In this document: one piece after another, positions 59,631-64,000 of the stretch
Position numbering within the stretch: the first letter of the stretch is position 1
Layout: each line of letters starts with the position of its first letter
Source: Chrysemys picta bellii
Taxonomy: Eukaryota > Chordata > Testudines > Emydidae
Length of the DNA stretch: 64,000 nt
Reading direction: 5' to 3'
Assembly (NCBI RefSeq): GCF_011386835.1
Contig: NC_088795.1
Span: forward strand, 105,026,434 to 105,090,433
Notes under the pieces: model-generated
Databases searched by the model: none
What the model saw: the letters and a program-made list of their open reading frames with translations, nothing else
What the model was told of the DNA's origin: nothing
Made by a program: the position numbers and the translations under genes

Positions 59631-60388
59631 CAAACCTGCAGCTTTTACTTGTGCTTGCAGCCCAAATATGATTTTTTTTTAAGCTAGACCTTCAGATATG
59701 GAACAAAAAAACCTAACAGGTTTTCCCTCGTATGTAGTGTTTTAGCAACACAAGCAACTGTAGCTAGAAACTTAAAAGTTGGATTGCTTTGTAGGTTTTA
59801 AATATTCAGATGAAGAATATTACTGTATAGTTTTCAAAATATCATAACATAGCTGTGGAAAGGACCTATTACTAAAGTATGATAATCCATCTCCCTATCA
59901 GTAGAAAATAGTGCCTTACTGTATGCACACTCAGTAGTGCTTTGTCACATCTAGACTGAAATATGACAAACTATGAAGCTTACACCTCTTCTGTCAGAAA
60001 ACTATTTCATGTGTTTTTTCACTAATAAGAAAAATGTCCTGATAGCAATAGGCCTTGCATAAAAGAAAACAGAAGTAGGGAAACAGAGGTTAACAATGGA
60101 CAAAGCCTAAACTCAGAAGTAAATTGGAAATAACATAGTTAATAGATAAAGAAATAGAAGAGTAATGTATGATAAGCTTGCTTACTGGCATACTTTGCAG
60201 CTTGTGGACATTTCATAATCTGAACTGTGATGGGTTACAGAAAATAGTAACCAATTATGATATATTAACCAATAATATTAAGTGTAAATGTGTATATAAG
60301 CTGATTCATGATTATGTACGTTGGATGTCTGGTATACCCTGTACACACTGCCTACACCTAAGTCTGATCAACTCAAGTATAGTTTAAC
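59631..60388. other. Non-coding DNA, nothing recognised
   Basis: AT-rich, no supported gene. Confidence 0.5.
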
Positions 60389-60389
60389 T

Positions 60390-60639
60390 AGGTTCAAAAA
60401 ATAACTAGATAAGTTCATGGAGGATAGGTCCATCAATGGCTGTTAGCCAGGATGGGCCGGGATGGTGTCCCTAGCATCTGTTTGCCAGAAGCTGGGAATG
60501 GGTAACAGGGGATGGATCACTTGATGATTACCTTTCTGTTCATTCCTTCTGGGGCACCTGGCATTCGCCACTGTCAGAAGACAGGATACTGGGCTAAATG
60601 GACCTTTGTTCTGACCCGCTATGACTGTTCTTATGTTCT
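60390..60639 (+). mobile_element. CR1 LINE 3' end
   Basis: Contains 'ggttcaaaaaataactagat', 'ggaggataggtccatcaatg', 'gggatggatcacttgatgat', 'tctggggcacctggcattcg', 'gacaggatactgggctaaat' and the terminal 'ctgttcttatgttct'. Less mutated than the split copy at 6.9 kb and 5'-truncated to about 250 bp. Confidence 0.93.
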
Positions 60640-60774
60640 AAAGAAACCTCAGTAATGAGTCCAGAGTTGAACTGGTTTCTTAGATTCCAGAGAACTGGAT
60701 GAAGTGTTTTCCCAGAACTGGACGAGGTGCTCTGGATAAGTTGAGTGGCAAAGGAATCTCACCAGTAGTTATCC

Positions 60775-61027
60775 CAGGGCCAGCCTTATGGAAAATGGCA
60801 CCCTGGGCAACTTTCTTTGGTGCCCTTTAAGTACTGCAGGTTTCATGCTGCCGGGACTACAGAGAGGGGATGTGTGTGAGTGCCTGGCTCCTGTCCCACA
60901 GTTCCCTTTATCTCCACCTCCTGAGTGGGCACGGCTCTTCTGCAGCATCTTGACCATGGTGCACCCCCCACCCAACCACGGCACCCTAGGCTGTTGCCTA
61001 TGTCGTCCACCCATATGGCTGGCCCTG
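60775..61027. mobile_element. hAT-like MITE with 'cagggccagcc' ends
   Basis: The ends 'cagggccagccttatgg' and 'ccatatggctggccctg' are inverted. Subterminal 'ggcaccctgggcaac' is mirrored by 'gttgcctatgtcgtcc' and 'ggcaccctagg'. The flanks 'agttatcc' and 'aatcaccc' agree only at 5 of 8, so the duplication is doubtful. The ends resemble those at 50.3 kb. Confidence 0.75.
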
Positions 61028-61809
61028 AATCACCCTGAACTAACCTTTTCTAAATTTCCTCCCATTATTCCTGATTATTATCAGAATTCTTCATAGATTT
61101 CCCAGCCATGTTTTCAGTCATCAAGACTGATAACTGGGTGAAGAGGTATATATGAGCTTTTCAGAAACACTCATTCTAGGCCTAACACTGCTCCCCAGTG
61201 AAGTTAATGGTAAAAACTCACACTGCCCTCAATAGGAGCAGACTAAGGTCAATGTGGAGTTCTCTTGAAAATTATACCCTACTATCGTACCAAAACTGTC
61301 AAGTGAGGCTCAAAATATATTTGAAGAGACCATCATCTGTTGAAAGGAAAGACTTCCTGATTCTGTTTGAATATCAGCCTGAGAACATATGGAATATGAT
61401 GTTACAGGACTCTATACCATGGGTGAGTCAAAACTTGCTTTTGGGAAACAAAAACAAAGCCAAGAATAGAAACTTGACCAAAGGATGTATATAACTATGC
61501 TACCATGTGGTAGCAAGATCGAGCAGTAGGGAAAGGTATTGGTCATTAGAAAGATCATGAAATGTTGAGTTTTCTGCAGTACTTCAAAATCTACTAGTTA
61601 TGTGAAAATACAGTAAGAAAACTAGAATTGCATGTTAAAAATTGGCTTAATTTGGCTAAATCATTAATTACTCTACACGAAGTATGTGAACCTGCTTATG
61701 ACAGTTCTTCACTCACACTGATGTATCTTCTTCAAATGTGAAACTGGAGAGGCTACTAATAAGCTGTTTTTCCTATTCTTAACCAATGTATGCTGAGATG
61801 ATAAAGATA
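61028..61809. other. Non-coding DNA with one relic
   Basis: At 61170-61265 'ctccccagtgaagttaatgg' and 'ctgccctcaataggagcaga' form another copy of the old 'gacttcaatgggagcag' motif. No gene supported. Confidence 0.45.
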
Positions 61810-62202
61810 CTTAAAATTAGGGCTGTCAAGTGACTAAAAAATTAATTGTGATTGATAGTGCAATAAAAAAAATTAATCATGATTAATTGCGTTGTTAAAC
61901 AATAATGGAATACCATTTATTTAAATATTTTTGGATATTTTCTACATTTTCAAATATATTGATTTAAATTACAACACAGAATACAATGTGTATAGTGCTC
62001 ACTTTATATTTATTTTTGATTACAAATATTTTCACTGTAAAAAACAAACAAAAAATATTTTTCAATTTGCCTAATACAAGTACTGTAGTGCAATCTCTTT
62101 ATCGTGAAAGTTGAACATACAAATGTAGAATTATGTACAAAAAATAATGGAAGTGAAAAATAAAACAATGTAAAACTCTAGTGTCTACAAGTCCACTGAA
62201 TC

Positions 62203-63340
62203 CTACTTTAGCCAATCGCTCAGACAGACAAACAAACTTGATTACAGTTTGCAGGAGATAATGCTGCCCGCTTCTTGTTTACGTCACCTGAAAGTGAGAA
62301 CAGGCATTTGCATGGCACTGTTGTAGCCGGCGTCGCAAGATATTTACTTGCCAGATGTGCTAAAGATTCCTGTTTCCTTCATCTTCAACCACCATTCCAT
62401 AGGACATGCGTCCATGCTGCTGATGGGTTCTGCTCAATAACGATGCAAAGCAGAGCAGACCGATGCATGTTCATTTTCATCATCTGAGTAAGATGCCACC
62501 AGCAGAAGGTTGATTTTCTTTTTTGGTAGTTCGGGTTTTATAGTTTCCGATCTGGGTGTTGCTCTTTTAACACTTCTGAAAGCACAGTGGCGTAGCCAGC
62601 TTCTAAGAAGAGGGGGAGCAAACCTACAAAAGGCGCCCCCTTGGCTCCTCCTCCTCCGGCCGCTCCGCGCCCCCCTCCTTGACTGGCTCCTCCGGCTGCA
62701 CTGCCCATTTTCCCCCCCCCCATGGCTCCTCTGGCCGCGCCCGCCGTCCCCCCATGGATGCCGGCCACCAGCCTGCGCCCCCCCTGCTCCTCTGGCTGCG
62801 GCAGCCGTCCGCATGCTGCACCTCCCCCCCACCCCTCTGGCCGCGTGCCCACTGCCCACCGCCCACCCATGGCTGCTGGCTGCGGTGCGGCCTGTGGGCA
62901 GCTAGCCTGCGCGCGCCCCCTCCCCCCCGCTCCTCCGGCTGCGCGTCTGCCACCCCCGCATGGCTGTTGGCCACGCTGCGGGAGGCCAGCGTGCACCCCT
63001 CCTCGCTCCTCTGGCCGCAGTTGAAAAGGCGCCGCTTTGGGCTGCTTCCCCTGCACCTCGCTAACTATGCTACTGTGAAAGCATGCTCCTCTCAGATTTT
63101 GGAAGGCACTTCTGATACTTAAACCTTGGATTGAGTGCTGTGGCTATTTTTAGAAATCTCACATTAGTATCTTCTTCGCATTTTGTCAAATCTGCTATGA
63201 AAGTGTTCTTAAAACAAACGTGTTGGGTCATCATCCAAGATTGCTATAACATGAAATATATGGCAGAATGCAGGTAAAACAGAGCCGAAGACACATACAG
63301 TTCTCCCCCAAGGACTTCAGTCACAAATTTAATTAACACA
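62203..63340 (-). pseudogene. hAT transposase remnant, C-terminal part (minus strand)
   Basis: Transposases of this superfamily cut out and reinsert elements such as those around it. The C-terminal block is the hAT dimerisation region. Reading right to left, the remnant shows 'VRFLKIATALNPRFKYQ' (about 63190-63120; cf. the TALDPRFK motif), 'CLPKSE', then, after the 491-bp inserted hAT, 'KEQHPDRKL' and a stop. After a frameshift come 'LPKKKINLLLVAS' and 'SDDENEHA' (about 62530-62465). The dimerisation region follows ('GKYLATPATTVPC', 'FSLSGDV', 'KKRAALSPAN', 'CLSDWLK' and stop at 62203-62205). The BED zinc finger and the first catalytic aspartate region are absent. Frameshifts, an internal stop and the insertion make it non-functional. 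Confidence 0.85.
62585..63075. mobile_element. hAT MITE nested in the fold-back hAT
   Basis: The ends 'cagtggcgtagccagctt' and 'ctaactatgctactg' are inverted. The flanks 'tgaaagca' at 62577-62584 and 63076-63083 are identical, and removing the element rejoins the transposase sequence. The core is CpG-rich and contains seven diverged units with 'ctcctcyggcygc' (near 62651, 62686, 62726, 62788, 62834, 62930, 63005). Frames of up to 172 codons on both strands cross it and continue into the host element; none is a gene. Confidence 0.96.
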
Positions 63341-63367
63341 TTATTTTTTAACAAGCATCATCTGCAT

Positions 63368-63571
63368 GGAAGCATATCCTCTGGAATGGTGGCCAAAGCA
63401 TGAAGGGGCATAAAAACGTTTAGCATATCTGGCACATAAATACCTTGCAATACTGGCTACAAAAGTGCCATGTCACTTTCAGGTGATATTGTAAATCAGA
63501 AGAAGGCAGCATTATCTCCCAAACGTGTAAACAAACTTGTTTGTCTTAGTGATTGGCTGAACAAGAAGTAG
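63368..63571 (+). pseudogene. Second hAT transposase C-terminal remnant (plus strand)
   Basis: An inverted duplicate of the last part of the minus-strand remnant. The plus frame reads 'MEAYPLEWWPKHEGA' and a stop. After a shift come 'LAYLAHKYLAILATKVPC', then, across a deletion that removes the conserved ERLF stretch, 'LSGDIVNQKKAALSPKRVN' and 'KLVCLSDWLNKK' with its stop at 63569-63571. It lies entirely in the right arm of the fold-back element. It has no promoter or N-terminal part and cannot act alone. Confidence 0.85.
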
Positions 63572-64000
63572 GACTGAGTGGACTTGTAGGCTCTAAAGTT
63601 TTACATTGTTTTTGAGAGCAGTTATGTAACAAAAAAAAATCTACATTTGTAAGTTGCACTTTCATGATAAAGAGATTGCACTACAGTACTTGTATGAGGT
63701 GAACTGAAAAATACTATTTCTTTATCATTTTTACAGCGCAAATATTTGTAATAAAAATATAAAGTGAGCACTGTACACTTTGTATTCTGCATTGAAATAG
63801 AAATCAATATATTTGAAAACGTAGAAAAACATCTGAAAACACTTAATACATTTCAATTGGTATTCTATTGTTTAACAGTGAGATTAATTACATTTTTAAT
63901 TGCGTGAATTAACTGCAATTAATTGACAGCCCTACTTAAAATATTTCTTTCTCAAAGTCTATTGACCTTACTGGTAGCCAATATGGACACTGTTAAAAGA

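Larger units (their letters stand above)
61818..63934. mobile_element. Fold-back hAT element with transposase remnants
   Basis: The ends 'tagggctgtcaagtgac' and 'ttgacagcccta' are inverted, and the flanks 'cttaaaat' (61810-61817 and 63935-63942) are identical, a perfect 8-bp hAT duplication. The arms are unusually long: about 61818-62430 against 63350-63934 can be followed by matching landmarks in reverse order, such as 'gcaatctctttatcgtgaaa' against 'tttcatgataaagagattgc', and 'ggagataatgctgcc' against 'ggcagcattatctcc'. Each arm includes the same transposase C-terminal region, so the element holds two opposed copies. The spacer carries more transposase on the minus strand and is split by another hAT (62585-63075). 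A non-autonomous relic. Confidence 0.93.

Noticed and set aside
62538..63056. 172-codon minus-strand open frame
   Set aside because: Mostly the CpG-rich core of the nested hAT; only its last residues (SEVLKEQHPDRKL) come from the host transposase remnant.

Overview
This window looks like vertebrate nuclear DNA, most probably from a turtle (a crocodilian is the main alternative). I find no intact protein-coding gene, no convincing host exon and no rRNA or tRNA gene. The background is AT-rich, CpG-poor, non-coding sequence. It is broken up by CR1 LINE 3' ends, tRNA-headed SINE-like repeats, MIR-like relics and many non-autonomous DNA transposons. The turtle call rests on recognising repeats typical of those genomes: CR1 tails ending in 'ttcttatgttc', MITEs with 'agggttaccatac' ends, MITEs with 'agggtgaccaga' ends, and a hAT element with 'tagggctgtcaa' ends. 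The window is best read as intergenic sequence or part of a long intron.

Layout. 1-6.1 kb: mostly single-copy DNA with a decayed MITE (1.67-1.94 kb) and a palindromic repeat carrying tRNA-like boxes (2.9-3.6 kb). 6.1-9.5 kb: a Tigger-like element, a CR1 tail split by a hAT MITE, and a longer CR1 fragment with a dead reverse transcriptase. 9.5-17.9 kb: quiet, apart from an L2-like LINE relic on the minus strand (11.2-11.7 kb) and MIR-like relics. 18.0-32.4 kb: five hAT MITEs with 'tagggt' ends, one of them a compound 1.2-kb structure, plus a second Tigger-like element and a decayed retroelement-like tract (29.8-31.6 kb). 35.3-42.5 kb: a PIF/Harbinger-like MITE, a hAT at 38.0 kb, and three MITEs with the same ends within 1.6 kb. 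44.1-45.3 kb: tRNA-like heads alternating between strands. 46.3-54.9 kb: four more hAT insertions with recognisable 8-bp target duplications. 55.5-60.6 kb: an old CR1 and a young CR1 tail. 60.8-63.9 kb: two hAT insertions, the last being a 2.1-kb fold-back element that holds two opposed hAT transposase C-terminal remnants and is itself split by another hAT.

Function. Nothing here encodes a working pathway. What can be read is transposition history. Most hAT copies keep terminal inverted repeats and matching 8-bp flanks, and several are nested, so relative ages can be given. Several of these elements carry GC- and CpG-rich cores. These produce long open frames and CpG-island-like patches that an automatic annotation could mistake for genes.
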